Source: Lepisosteus oculatus
Lineage: Eukaryota; Chordata; Actinopteri; Semionotiformes; Lepisosteidae
Length of the DNA: 64,000 nucleotides
Reading direction: 5' to 3'
Assembly: GCF_040954835.1 (NCBI RefSeq)
Contig: NC_090698.1
Location: 6,136,501-6,200,500 of the forward strand
The position numbers were made by a program, and so were the translations under genes. The notes below the pieces were generated by a model, which saw only the letters and a program-made list of their open reading frames with translations, was not told the origin of the DNA and ran no database searches. Shown one piece after another: positions 1 to 10,550 of this stretch; within the stretch, counting starts at the first letter, position 1; each line of letters begins with the position of its first letter.

Positions 1-180
1 ACCACGGATTCACTTGCAGTTCCACAAAATGGCCGACATTCCCCTCCTTCACCCCCGGTTACAGACTAACCCCGCCCACCCATACCGGCTTTTCCGATTG
101 GTCTAAAGGGGCGTTCGTCCAGTGCAAAGATAGAGGCTACCACCAATCAGTTACGCCGTTCTGCATTAAGCAGAACGTCA
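1..180. promoter_or_regulatory. promoter-like stretch (tentative)
   Basis: The first 180 bases hold a GC-box-like CCCGCCCACC (71-80), two CCAAT boxes (inverted at 97-101, direct at 143-147) and a YY1-like AAAATGGCCGAC near position 27. This mix is common in CpG-type vertebrate promoters. No first exon can be assigned on either strand, so the call rests on motifs alone. Confidence 0.25.
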
Positions 181-887
181 GCGTCGACGACGGCAGGGGC
201 GAAGGCGATTGGCGAATGCGAAGTGATTGACGTGCAAATGGCTACGTCCACGACACTTTTCCCGGCGAAATTGCAAACTTGAGTCTGCGCAGACGTACGG
301 CGTACTGTTTATGGGGAATCGTCTTTCGGTGTTGAGATAAACATGGAGGTGGCGTGGAGGGATGTTATGATCCACAGTAGAAGCTGATGCAATTGAAACC
401 CCTTTGGGTAAATGGCAACAAACCGAAAGCAACGTACTATGTGCACTTGGGCCCCTGGTTAGCGCTCAGCCCCGTGATAAGATGATGCGCTACCTTAATG
501 GAAACCGCAACGCTATTTTCATATTTCGGGGTTAAAAAGATTCAGCATTGATGTGTGCATTTCAAACCGCAATAAAAGTAACGTGTCCACAGTAACTTGT
601 CAAACCTCCCATGTACATCACAAAATAGAGGAAATTTCCAGGTAAGCACAGCCCCATATCCTGCGGTACAGAGTGAGGCAACAAAACGGGTTACGGGGAA
701 AAGCAGGCTTGTGAATACTTGTCTTTTAATCCAGTAGAAATGTTGCTTTCCATTTCGACACGGCTTTGCCACCAGATACTACCTACTTGTTCACTGTGCG
801 TGTAGATCACGTTGGAACATTTCTGCGGTGAAATGCCTGCTGCCCAACTCGTTATTCGCTCGTCCATCACGGTATATTAGTCAATAT

Positions 888-1095
888 GAACAAGTAAGAG
901 GTTTATTCCTTGCTGAAAAAAGAAGAAAGAAAACACAACGTTTCGGCTGTGGAGCCATCTTCAGGTGTGAGGAAGGCTTCAGGTGCTTACACCTCAAGAA
1001 AGCTCCACTGCCGAAACGTTTTTTTTCTTCTTTCCAGCATGGAATAAACTTCTTACTTGTTCCTTTGCAGCCTACGCGTGCAGACGCAGCTTCTC
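888..1095. repeat. fold-back (MITE-like) element, copy 1
   Basis: Two inverted arms share the sequence GAACAAGTAAGAGGTTTATT...ACAACGTTTCGGCTG and its reverse complement, meeting near 985. The right end reads CAGCCTACGCGTGCAGACGC. The same element recurs at 3241, 8001, 10873, 27310 and 45261, so it is an interspersed family. There is no coding capacity. Confidence 0.75.
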
Positions 1096-1098
1096 AAC

Positions 1099-1190
1099 CT
1101 ATAATAATAATAATAATAATAATTGCTTACACTTATATAGCGCTTTTCTGGACACTCCACTGAAAGCGCTTTACAGGTAATGGGGTCTCC
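1099..1190 (-). repeat. 3' tail of the 5S-derived SINE family
   Basis: Begins with (ATA)n and continues with the reverse complement of the tail seen in the full copy at 14459-15041 (AAAGCGCTTTGAGTG...CCAGAAAAGCGCTATA). It abuts the right end of the fold-back element. Truncated to about 90 bases. Confidence 0.75.
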
Positions 1191-1929
1191 CCCCCACCAC
1201 CAATATATACATATACCTATATTAGTCAATATGGAGACTAGTGAGCAGGAAGGGTCGTATCACGTCGCGATTCGGGGGACCTCGAACGCGAGTCTGCAGT
1301 AACATGGCGACTTGCGGTACTTTCACGAAGTTCACGGTTTCGTGCTGAATTTGAAATGTTGTAATTTTCTTCTGGAAAGTGGACGGATTTTGTTTTGTTG
1401 CCGAGATTTAATAACGGGTCTGAGGAAGGAGGACTGCAGCTCCCCTTTAAGATACGCTGCAGTGAACTGGGCCGCTGAAGTAAGTTCACAGCACCGGTAC
1501 TAAACCTCTTCTCAACTGCAACAAACCCAAAGTGAAGTAAAGCCAACTTATTCTCTGTACCCCCAAACCCCCAATACGCCTGCTTCCCCACGAGAACTAC
1601 AAGTGTAGAGTCCCATCCCAATAAAACCACACATCTATTCCACTGACACCTAGATGTGACAGAACACATTGAGGACTTACACCCCATTAAAATATGTCTC
1701 TAATTTCAGTACCCTTCTCTCCCCAGGACACCTGGAAGTTCAGATCGCATACAGATCATACTAAGAAAGATAGACGTTGAAGTTCATTATTAATAAATTG
1801 CACTTTGATTAATAAACAGGTGTACGGATAAACTTCATTATTAATAAACGTGGTGTGACTGGAAAGCGATTTTGGGATCTTACTTAAATATTACTATAAT
1901 CGTCCAAGCAGGTGCATACATTCATGGTA

Positions 1930-2146
1930 TAATAATAATAATAATAATAATTGCTTACACTTATATAGTGCTTTTCTGGACACTCCACTCAAAGCGCTTT
2001 ACAGGTAATGGGGATCCCCTCCACCCCCACCAGTGTGCAGCCCCACCTGGATGATGGATGGCAGCCATAGTGCACCAGAACGCTCACCACACACCAGCTC
2101 TCAGTGGGAGGCGAACAGAGTGATGAAGCCAGTTCAGAGATGTATT
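1930..2146 (-). repeat. 5S-derived SINE, 5'-truncated copy
   Basis: Reverse-strand copy of the SINE tail with the (ATT)n end at 1930 and about 200 bases of body, including the CAGCTCTCAGTGGGAG block. The 5S-like head is missing. Confidence 0.75.
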
Positions 2147-2581
2147 CATGGTGTAGCGATGATATTATTTCCACTGTATTCGGGAACGTCCTCACGTGTT
2201 CCAGTGCTCCTCTGCTATTGGAAGTGACGATGTGCAGGTCCACCCGGAAGGCGTTGGCAGGTGAGGCAGCCCCGCGCAGGGAGAAGAGCCGAGATGGGCC
2301 CTGGAGGTGCTGTCCGCTCCGATCCCTGCGCCTGCCGAGGGCCACAGTCGGCACGCGGGAGGTGTGGAGTTGTCTAATGCCCAGAGAAAACAAGACAACA
2401 CAGTGCAGAAGACACACAAATGGCACACAAACCTCTCTCACCATTGCGATTGCGAACTGTTTCATCCTTCACAAGGAGCTGGAAGAGGGTGGTGGAAGGA
2501 CAGGGAAAAATTGTAATCCTGTGGCCATTGCAGAGAGAGTGAAAGCTTTGAAATCCTCTGAGGGATGTAAATACTACTAAT

Positions 2582-2719
2582 GATAATAATTCCTTACCCT
2601 TATATAGCGCTTTCCTGGACACTCCAGTCAAAGCACTTGACAGGTAATGGGGAATCCCACTGCCACCACCAGTGTGCAGCACCACCTGGGTGATAGTGCA
2701 CCAGTACACCAGCTCTCAG
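2582..2719 (-). repeat. 5S-derived SINE fragment abutting an exon
   Basis: Reverse-strand SINE tail and body that stops inside the CAGCTCTCAG block at 2719. The next base begins the HNRNPUL1-like exon. The CAG at the SINE end therefore occupies the 3' splice-site position of that exon. Confidence 0.7.
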
Positions 2720-2825
2720 TAACTACGCGGGCCGCTGGGATGTGCTGATCCAGCAGGCGACGCAGTGTCTGAACAGGCTGATCCAGATCGCCGCGCGCAA
2801 GAGGCGCAACTACATCCTGGACCAG
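2720..2825 (+). CDS. hnrnpul1: HNRNPUL1-like exon (P-loop kinase-like domain part)
   Basis: One leading base, then 35 open codons beginning [12 protein letters not shown] and ending NYILDQ, followed by GTACTG. The acceptor CAG at 2717-2719 lies at the end of a SINE fragment and has a poor pyrimidine tract. Confidence 0.7.
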
Positions 2826-4735
2826 GTACTGCCCCCCCTCCCCCAGTCCTGTCTGCAGCCCCCTGCTCGCACACCTGCCACCTGTGCTCCTGCTCACTGA
2901 CACGCGCGCGCACACCTGCTGCTGTCTGTCTAGCATACAAGGAATATGGATTTGTTTCTGTAACACTTCATGTGACTCGGCCTCACTCGACCATGTTATA
3001 ATAAATAAAGCTCAGGTATTAAAAGATTTTAGATTTCCTCTTTTTCAGTTTGAAAACCGGTAGTCATCAGCCTCCTTAGCTTTCATTTAGCCATCCACTC
3101 TATGATGTTTTGCAGTTTTCTGACGCTTTTTGGAGCTCAGAAGGTGTTTGTGTGTATACGCTCATTTAAATTCATAACGTACCAGTTTCTTTTTAGAACC
3201 TCTTTTTTAAAGGGGAGATTGTATCTATCGAAGGTCAAGGGGGGACCTGCGTCAGCTGGCGTAGGCTGAAAGGGAACAGGTAATGATTTCTTTCATGCTA
3301 AAAGGAAAAGAAAAACAATGTTTCGGCTGTGCAGCCTTCTTTAGCTCTTAATTGTCAAGCCTTGCCCTTTCCTGCCTCACAGTGGTAGGAGAGTGTGACA
3401 AGGAAGATGTTGTGCTCATTGCCAATACTATCCAATGCAGTGCTACACTTGACTTTTATTTCCAGATCCAAACCTTTTTCCTCCTCTTTTTGCGGGATCT
3501 GAGTGTTTCGTGGGCCTCTTCAGCCCCTCAGGTCTCAGGATCCCGAAAAGGGAGTTCTGACTTTCTGAACATGTCGGAGTTGAGACAAGAAAATGAGTTT
3601 GTCTTTGCAGAGATGTCTCGAAAAACCTCCTGTTTTCGACATGCGCATGTTTGTGCTAGCAAGGTCATTTTTTTATGAGGAAGACTATTCAAGTTTGACT
3701 TCTTTGAGCCCTAGAGCTCTTCTGCTTTAATTTGGTTGACCTGCTCTTATTTGGTAGTTGGCAGGCCTCACTGTTATATGACCAAGGCAAGGTTGAAACA
3801 TTAGCTTCACAGTGCAGCACTCTTTCTGTAAACAAGTCTGGAATGAGCTGTCATTCTTCATGAGGTGGGAAGACTTTCCAGTTCAGAAAGGTATGAAGTG
3901 ACTTGTAGAAGTAGTCCCATGTTCCACACCGTGTCTGGTCACTCTTAGTTTGTCTGTTACCTGTGAGGTGTGTGACGCTCATGCCACCTGCTGTGACTGA
4001 CCGATTTACCCAGGACTCTCTTGAAAGCTGCGCTGCCTCACCCTCTCTCTCTGCCACCATCGTTTTCACTTCCTGGAGTCCTGATTTAGTAACTCCCAGG
4101 TTTAGTGGGGCTGGGTGGAAACTAGAACATCGTTATGTTGATGGAAAAAAGTGAAGGCAGGATTTTCACAGTGCAGAACATCCCCATCCCTCATATCAGA
4201 GCCTCAGGTCTGTGTGCAGTGTTCCGTATCCTGAAGCTTTAAGGAATGTGACAAAATGATTGGGCGTCTTTACCTCACATCTGAATGATGTTTTTCATTC
4301 CCTGACTTTGTGGCTTTTTTGAGTGGGACTCAGTGGACAGTGGGACACGTTTTTGCAGGCAAACGCGTTTATTGCTACTATTGCTATGGTGGATGCGAAA
4401 GAAGTGTACTTGTAACGTCTAGATAATCAGATCCATCCGAGTCACTTAGGGGTTGAGGGGGGTCCCCTTAATTTCACTTTTTTCTTTCCGTTGACGTAGG
4501 CGCACCAGTGTCCTGAACCTGAGGTAGGTTTTCTGGGCTTGTGAGATAGAGCCCAGCTATAAGCTCCTGAAATAGACACCTGAGCGAAGTAGACTAACGA
4601 GAAAAAGGGAAAAACCTCTTAACTTTCATCCTTGCAGGGTTCCTATTTCCCTCCTATGGAAGGCAAAGCCGTAACGTAAAGCACAAACTCAACAATAATG
4701 AACAGCTTTTACTTCTTTCTTGTCACCATTGCTAG
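2826..4735 (+). other. intron between the HNRNPUL1-like exons
   Basis: Apart from a one-arm fold-back fragment at 3241-3350, I see no gene, RNA or array here. The small open frames have no recognisable content. Confidence 0.5.
3241..3350. repeat. fold-back element, single arm (copy 2)
   Basis: One arm of the family at 888-1095, from CTGCGTCAGCTGGCGTAGGC to CAATGTTTCGGCTGTGCAGC. The second arm is missing. Confidence 0.65.
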
Positions 4736-4904
4736 ACAAATGTATATGGATCAGCCCAGAGACGAAAAATGCGTCCTTTTGAAGGTTTTCAACGCAAGGC
4801 TATTGTAATTTGTCCCACGGACGAGGACTTAAAAGAGCGAACATTAAAACAAACTGATGAGGAAGAGAAGGATGTGCCAGATCATGCGGTTTTAGAAATG
4901 AAAG
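4736..4904 (+). CDS. hnrnpul1: HNRNPUL1-like exon (kinase-like domain continuation)
   Basis: Phase-0 entry after ATTGCTAG. 56 open codons start [15 protein letters not shown] and end HAVLEMK plus one base. The donor is GTAGGA. It joins in frame to the exon ending at 2825. Confidence 0.75.
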
Positions 4905-4942
4905 GTAGGAGTTCCTTGGAAAAAAAAACACACTTGACTCGC

Positions 4943-4960
4943 TAGCGCCCCCTAGGCAGG
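4943..4960 (-). promoter_or_regulatory. CTCF-like motif
   Basis: The reverse strand reads CCTGCCTAGGGGGCGCTA, close to the vertebrate CTCF core CCASYAGRGGGCR. Motif match only. Confidence 0.4.
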
Positions 4961-5844
4961 AGGTATGAAACGCCCAGGAGGTACGTTATTCAGGTGTATG
5001 TGAATTCTGAGCAGGGCAAAAAAAGCAATAATTGGGCAAATAATCTGCCATTGTGCTTGTGAAATTGCCCCCGTGGGGTCCCCATCCAGGGTATATCCCG
5101 CCCGGCACCCTTTGCTCCCTGGTGACCCTTCAGGGGATGAAGCAGTAAGAAATCGGAATGATGGAAGTTCCGTATCCACGTTGTAATATAACATACGTGC
5201 CTAGCTACACAACACACCAGTAACAACATTCCCACCTGTGCAACAGATAAAGACAGAGAACAAGCAAAGTCATGTGCTTCAAAGTTGGTGAGGTCTCTGT
5301 CCCTCATCAAAAACATCACCTTCACACAGTCACAGCCGCCGCTATTAGAAAATTACATTTATTTTACAATACAATATTTAATTTACATTTGTTCAAACAT
5401 CCAGCACGGGCATCATTCCTAGTTATTAAAGGGAATCACCATTTATAAACTTTCTCATCAGCATGGAGGGCTAAACTCACCTACTGTCGAACCCCTGGCA
5501 CTGCCCTGACGACTGCCCCTCTCCGTGTGCGCTGTGCTTGAGTGGGCAGGGCCGTCAGGCCTTGTGTGTGTGGATTCCCGTCCACAGCGGGAAGAAGAAC
5601 TAGGAAGGTGACCCCAGCAGGATGGTAACTCTGACAGGCTGGGTGACGACGTCCCCACTGTGAAACTCGGTTTATGTCAGGTCTACGTCAGACCCCACAA
5701 AGACAGGGGCACAAGCGTGTGTGTAAGAGAGAGAAAATATGTCCGAACACTTGGCATCACTCCTCTGATGTCATTTTACCTTTGCTGGACCTCTCTGAAT
5801 GGCTTTAGTTTGCAGCCAGAATACAGCAGCTTGTGCAGCACAGA

Positions 5845-6420
5845 CTAGACCAGCCTGTTTGGAGAACCCCGGTATAGACTGGCCAAGCCAGGGTACTAGA
5901 GAAACCCATTATGGACTAGTCCAGCCCACTGTAGACTAAATCAGCTTGGAATGGGCTAGAGTGGCCCTTTACTGACACACATGGGTCTCCGAGAGCTCAG
6001 TACCTCAGTATGATCCAGACGAGTACAGAGCGCACCGGTTCTGTACAGAATGGACCAGCCCACTATAGATGAAACTGGCCAGTACAGGATACACTATTCT
6101 AGACGTATAGATTATAGCACCCACTATAGGCTACACCCACCCCGGAGGGATGAAAGCACTATACTATAGTGGTAGCATCGATTATTCCAATACAGAAACT
6201 TTCTTCATAAACCACCCCAGTTTGGTCTGGGCCCTTTCTTTAAAAGCTGCATGAGCCCACTGAAGACCAATTTAGCTCATTACAGACAAAATGGGCCTCT
6301 TAAAATCCGGCCCTGTACAGGGTAGAACATCCTCATGCAGACTAAACCTCTTCTGTTCAGCCAGGAGCAGTCGAGTGCAGACTTCTCCAGTCCAGCCTGG
6401 TAAGGACTAAACCAATCGAA
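5845..6420. repeat. degenerate tandem-like sequence
   Basis: Recurring words of the type CCAGCCCACTATAGACTAAA, AGACTGGCC and CAGACTAAACC appear every 30-60 bases without a clean period. It looks like an old, decayed tandem array. Confidence 0.35.
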
Positions 6421-6742
6421 TACTGAAAATGCCAAATCCAGTAGAGACCACAGAAACAAAGCAGAGAATACACATCTTCTCAGCGGTGAAGAAAACAGGA
6501 ACAGTTCAGACTCGCATTAGCACTGCCTGAACTGGCCCTGTCGCGGGGTGAGAGAAGAGTCAGAGGGGTCATTCGAGAGAAGTGTGGAGGAGGCTTCTGG
6601 GACAAGCGAGCTGGCAAGACACTCTCCTCTCGCGTCCGGCCTCTCCGTGACCTCCAGTCCTGTCCCATCATGCTCCAGCACACCAGAGGGGGAGAGCGCA
6701 GGGAGTGGCGGTACTGTCCGGCCGCGGGTGCCCTCCCGCTGG

Positions 6743-7071
6743 CTACTTGCCGGGGGTGCTGGGCAGGGAGAGCAGCAGCCTGTTGACCTCCCGCAGCTGG
6801 GCGTCCAGCGTCTCGGAGGCCAGGCTCAGCTCGGCCACCTGAGTCTGCAGATCGGCGAGCGTGTGGTTCAGCTCCTCCTCCTTGCGCCGCGTGTTGGCGC
6901 TCTGCCGGACGTACTCCAGCACCATGCAGCCCCCGCCCACCAGGAAGATGATCGCCTCCCCCAGGAGCTCCGCCCCCAGCTCGGCTGCCGCCTCCTCGTT
7001 CAGCGGCTTGATGGTGGCACCTCGGAATCCCATGATCCTCATCTTCGTCCGCATCTCAATCCAGTGGTACA
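6743..7071 (-). CDS. opa3: opa3 coding exon 2 (last)
   Basis: The acceptor CCCAG lies on the reverse strand at 7072-7076. One base from exon 1 completes the Leu codon of [10 protein letters not shown]. The exon ends at TAG (6743-6745). It carries the conserved OPA3 core and the transmembrane-like segment. A plus-strand open frame over the same bases is an antisense shadow. Confidence 0.95.
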
Positions 7072-7167
7072 CTGGGCACACGGAGGGGGGAGTTAGAGAG
7101 GAGAGAAAGCCACACTGGAGCAGCCAAGCGAGACAGAATTCATTCATTCATCTGGTGATGAGGGAGT

Positions 7168-7790
7168 GTTAATGTGAAACTGCAGATGACCAGACTGAGA
7201 GTCTTTACAGTATCTACAGGTCTGAGGATGATGAGTGTCAATGTGAGGTTACAGATGACCAGACTGAGAGTCTTTACAGTATCTACAGGTCTGGTGATGA
7301 TGAGTGTTAATGTGAGGTTACAGATGACCAGACTGAGAGTCTTTACAGTATCTACAGGTCTGATGATGATGAGTGTTAATGTGAAACTGCAGATGATCAG
7401 ACTGAGTATCTATAGATTTGGTGGTTTGGTCTGAGGATGATGAGTGTTAATGAGAGGTTACAGATGACCAGACTGAGAGTCTTTACAGTATCTACAGGTC
7501 TGATGATGATGAGTGTCAATGTGAGGTTACAGATGACCAGACTGAGAGTCTTTACAGTATCTACAGGTCTGATGATGATGAGTGTTAATGTGAAACTGCA
7601 GATGATCAGACTGAGTATCTATAGATTTGGTGGTTTGGTCTGAGGATGATGAGTGTTAATGAGAGGTTACAGATGACCAGACTGAGAGTCTTTACAGTAT
7701 CTTCAGGTCTGAGGATGATGAGTGTCAATGTGAGGTTACAGATGATCAGACTGAGAGTCTTTAAACAGTCTACAGACATGATGATAATGG
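7168..7790. repeat. 69-bp minisatellite in opa3 intron
   Basis: Unit of about 69 bases (GATGACCAGACTGAGAGTC, TTTACAGTATCTACAGGTCT, GATGATGAGTGTTAATGTG). About nine copies. A longer period of 209 bases, including a shortened unit with TATCTATAGATTTGG, repeats at least twice (7375-7583 and 7584 onward). Confidence 0.9.
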
Positions 7791-7925
7791 AGCATGAGTT
7801 TAAACTTTTGGATGAGCAACAACAGATTGTTTAATCTCTGATTAAATAAGATTAATAAGAATAAGAATAAGAATACGAATAATTTAAACCCACTGGAATT
7901 TTAAAGGGTTGGTTCCCTGATTCGT

Positions 7926-7940
7926 CCACCAGGTGGCAGG
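7926..7940 (+). promoter_or_regulatory. CTCF-like motif in opa3 intron
   Basis: CCACCAGGTGGCAGG matches the CTCF core consensus at nearly every position. Motif match only. Confidence 0.45.
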
Positions 7941-8000
7941 GCTGCCCATCACCTCTAGCTTTAATACAAAACCTCAACTAGTCAACTACTGCTGAACTAG

Positions 8001-8172
8001 GAACAAGTTAAGGTTTATTCCAGGCTGAAAAGAAAAGAAACACAACGTTTCAGCTGTGGAGCCTTCTTCAGTTGTGAAGGCCAAAACGTTGTGTTTCTTT
8101 TCTTCTCTTTTCAACATGAAGTAAACCTTTATTTGATCCTTTGCAGCCTACGCATACTGACGCAGCTCCCTA
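8001..8172. repeat. fold-back element, copy 3
   Basis: Compact copy with both arms: GAACAAGTTAAGGTTTATTCC...ACAACGTTTCAGCTGTGGAG, then the reverse complement ending GCATACTGACGCAGCTCCC. Confidence 0.8.
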
Positions 8173-8690
8173 CTTGAACTACTGTTGAACTAGACAGACA
8201 CCCAGCAAAGCACTGCTCACCTCACATCAAGCTCTTCCATATTAATATTCCATTAGCTGGAAGTGTCTTAAATATGGCTCTAGAGTGGTGGCAGTGAATC
8301 CGTCTCGTCCTTATTTGTTTTGGATGTGTACCTTGTAAAATTCAGGACACTTCCAAAAATTATTTAAATTGTAATGTAAATGACTAATAAACAACAATAA
8401 CAAACCCTTACATGCATATTATTATTCGTGTCCTTCAAATATAGAAAGGGACCCACATTTAAAATCGCATCAGAAAGATAACACCTCCTACAGCACAGTG
8501 GTCCAACTATACACCATGTGTGACATTAAAAATGTTAGCATACACAGTTAAAAACTCAGAATTTAGATTTGGGGGGTTACGTTAAAACTGTGTGATGCAA
8601 GCCTCTTCTAGAATATTATGTACGATTTTAATAACCACAATCAGTCTGGAGAAGAGAAAACAGATACATTCTGGGGCTGAAGGGAATATA
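8173..8690. other. opa3 intron sequence without recognisable features
   Basis: AT-rich unique-looking DNA between a fold-back element and a minisatellite. I see no exon, RNA or array. Confidence 0.4.
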
Positions 8691-8694
8691 TCCT

Positions 8695-9275
8695 ACATCG
8701 ACAGGCTGGAGGAACTGAGTCTCTTCAGACTAAAGGAAGTGTCCCACACTGACAGGCCGGAGGAACCGAGTCTCTTTAATCTGAAGGGAGTATCCCACAC
8801 TGTAGGCCGGAGGAACTGAGTCTCTTTAGTCTGAAGGGAGTGTCCCACACTGACAGGCCAAAGGAACTAAGTCTCTTCAGTCTGAAAGGAGTGTCCCACA
8901 CTGACAGGCTGAAGGAACTAAGTCTCTTCAGTCTGAAGGGAGTGTCCCACACTGACAGGCCGAAGGAACTAAGTCTCTTCAGTCTGAAGGGAGTGTCCCA
9001 CACTGACAAGCCAAAGGAACTAAGTCTCTTCAGTCTGAAGGGAGTGTCCCACACTGACAGGCTGAAGGAATTAAGTCTCTTCAGTCTGAAGGGAGTGTCC
9101 CACACTGACAGGCTGAAGGAACTAAGTCTCTTCAGTCTGAAGGGAGTGACCCACACTGACAGGCTGAAGGAACTAAGTCTCTTCAGTCTGAAGGGAGTGA
9201 CCCACACTGACAGGCTGAAGGAACTAAGTCTCTTCAGTCTGAAGGGAGTGACCCACACTGACAGAAGGAATGCAG
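8695..9275. repeat. 51-bp minisatellite in opa3 intron
   Basis: About 11 copies of a 51-base unit (GGAACTAAGTCTCTTCAGTC, TGAAGGGAGTGTCCCACACT, GACAGGCTGAA). Because 51 is a multiple of 3, both strands show long open frames with 17-residue repeats. These are not genes. The unit resembles part of the decayed LINE-like sequence at 45960-46270 (CAGGCTGAAGGAAC...CTCTCTAGTCTT). Confidence 0.92.
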
Positions 9276-9619
9276 GTATGACGTCTGTTGAGTAAAGGAA
9301 CTGGATCTCTCCTGTCTTGAACAGAGACGACTGCGAGGGAAGCTCGTGCTCATGTGCTCTGATCCACCAGCACTGTCTGGAGCACACTTACACAACACTA
9401 CAATTCACTCATCAGCTTTCACCTCTGACACATTTCAATTGCTTGTTATAAAAATGACTTTTATATGAAATTTTATATTACTTTTTATAAAGAACTAACT
9501 TTATTTTTAAAGTACCCCGCAAATTTCTCATATGAACACTTAGGACTTCTATTGTAAACTAGGCCATAGTCAAAAACAAAATATCGTACAGTTCAAAACA
9601 TGATACTCCAATTAATTTC

Positions 9620-9830
9620 CCCCTGGACTTTACCAGTCATGGCCTCCTAATAATCCCCATCTATGAACTGGCTTCATCACTGTGTTCTCCTCCCACAGAG
9701 AGCTGCTGTGTGGGGATAATCTTTGGCTGCCGTCTAATGGTGGAGGTGGAAGGGAGTCCTCATGACCTGTAAAGCGCTTTGAGCAGAGTGTCCAGAAAAA
9801 CGCCATAGAAGTGTAAGGAATTATTATTAG
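9620..9830 (+). repeat. 5S-derived SINE, 5'-truncated copy
   Basis: Plus-strand SINE body and tail: CATGGCCTCCTAATAATCCC, GTAAAGCGCTTTGAG, ending in a short (ATT)n. Head absent. Confidence 0.75.
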
Positions 9831-10128
9831 GATCGAGGAACAAAAATGTGCCTGTTTGGATTACAAGACCTCGCGTTTGACTAAAGTAACATATACTTAA
9901 AAGTACACGTGTTTGACACCGGATAAACTCCACACCTGACTCTTTGTGTATCACTAGAGTACATTCAAGAACAAAAATAAGTTCAGAAAACATTCAATGA
10001 CAAAGGGGTAGCGCCTACACCGGTCCTTCAGACGAGTCCATTGGGCGATCTCGGGAAACAGACACTCTCTTCCTGAGCCCACCTCGTCACCGGATTCGAT
10101 TACCCTTATGCCTATCAAATCACCCCGT

Positions 10129-10201
10129 CCAATAAGAATGTGGCATGACCTCAGTGCGGTCTACTATTGGTCCATAGTTCGAGAAAGCTGCACGCTATTG
10201 G
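10129..10201. promoter_or_regulatory. CCAAT-box cluster beside opa3 exon 1
   Basis: A direct CCAAT at 10129-10133 and inverted boxes at 10166-10170 and 10197-10201 lie in the first 180 bases of the opa3 intron. They suggest that the promoter region spans both sides of exon 1. Confidence 0.35.
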
Positions 10202-10305
10202 TCCTCTTCGCAAGCCTGTCAGCCTAGTCACGCCCCCTTCCTTTCCACAAAACGCCCGTTGGGTCGAAAAGCCCTGGTTTTGAATGCGGACGCCACGGTA
10301 CTCAC

Positions 10306-10447
10306 GGTTGGCAGGCGGGAGGCAGATGTAGTTTTTGAAGAACTCGCTTCTCCTCGCTCCCGCCTTAATTCGGTTAGCCACCGGCTTGCTCATCTGCCGG
10401 ATTCCCAGATACAGCAATTTAGCGATAGGAAAAGCACCCACCACCAT
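10306..10447 (-). CDS. opa3: opa3 coding exon 1
   Basis: The start codon at 10445-10447 follows CCAAG, giving a good Kozak G at +4. 47 codons plus one base run to a GTGAGT donor (10305 downward). MVVGAF and [13 protein letters not shown] match vertebrate OPA3. Confidence 0.95.
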
Positions 10448-10550
10448 CTTGGCGGAAGTACGTCACTATCGTAGACGGGCCGAAAGACGCAGAGGGGAGG
10501 AAAAAGGCGCGTTACATCCTCGTCGTGGACGTCATTAATATTCATGAGCT
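10448..10550 (-). promoter_or_regulatory. opa3: opa3 core promoter (ETS and CRE-like sites)
   Basis: Immediately upstream of the opa3 ATG, GGCGGAAGTACGTCAC (10451-10466, plus strand) contains an ETS core GCGGAAGT followed by a CRE-like ACGTCA. This arrangement is typical of housekeeping mitochondrial genes. The transcription start is inferred to lie within about 100 bases. Confidence 0.45.

Larger units (their letters stand above)
2720..4904 (+). pseudogene. hnrnpul1: HNRNPUL1-like gene, two internal exons only
   Basis: HNRNPUL1 is a nuclear hnRNP U-family protein with SAP, SPRY and P-loop kinase-like domains, acting in RNA processing and DNA damage responses. Two exons (2720-2825 and 4736-4904) encode a strongly conserved stretch just after the P-loop part, with blocks such as [35 protein letters not shown] and [12 protein letters not shown]. 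Frames, phases and the intervening 1.9-kb intron fit a real gene. The upstream exon could lie left of the window. The expected downstream exon (family motif near NFTLPE) is not visible between 4905 and 6742, where opa3 arrives from the other strand. It may be a partial duplicate or decaying copy, a gene with a very long next intron, or an assembly join. Both exons are open and conserved, so 'pseudogene' is an inference. HNRNPU and HNRNPUL2 fit less well. Confidence 0.55.
4905..6742. other. region between the HNRNPUL1-like exons and opa3 coding end
   Basis: Holds the presumed 3' UTR of opa3 (minus strand, downstream of 6743) and a degenerate stretch at about 5845-6420 in which motifs such as CAGCCCACTATAGACTA recur loosely. 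A reverse-strand AATAAA (5358-5363 on the plus strand) is the best candidate opa3 poly(A) signal. No continuation of the HNRNPUL1-like gene was found. Confidence 0.35.
6743..10447 (-). other. opa3: opa3 gene span (coding start to stop)
   Basis: OPA3 is a small mitochondrial membrane protein. Human mutations cause 3-methylglutaconic aciduria type III and dominant optic atrophy with cataract, and it influences mitochondrial shape. Two coding exons (10306-10447 and 6743-7071) splice to 156 residues, against 179 in human. Exon 1 gives [18 protein letters not shown] and the ANRIK mitochondrial sorting motif. Exon 2 gives the [18 protein letters not shown] core, [16 protein letters not shown], a hydrophobic segment ([14 protein letters not shown]) and a C-terminal coiled-coil-like tail ending SLPSTPGK. 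The C-terminal tail is shorter than in human. The 3.2-kb intron contains two minisatellites, a fold-back element, a CTCF-like motif and a SINE copy. Identity is very secure. Confidence 0.96.

Noticed and set aside
6548-7096. 182-codon forward frame
   Set aside because: Antisense of opa3 exon 2. The minus strand matches OPA3 throughout.
8776-9387. 203-codon and 151-codon frames on both strands of one region
   Set aside because: 51-bp minisatellite, open on both strands for arithmetic reasons.
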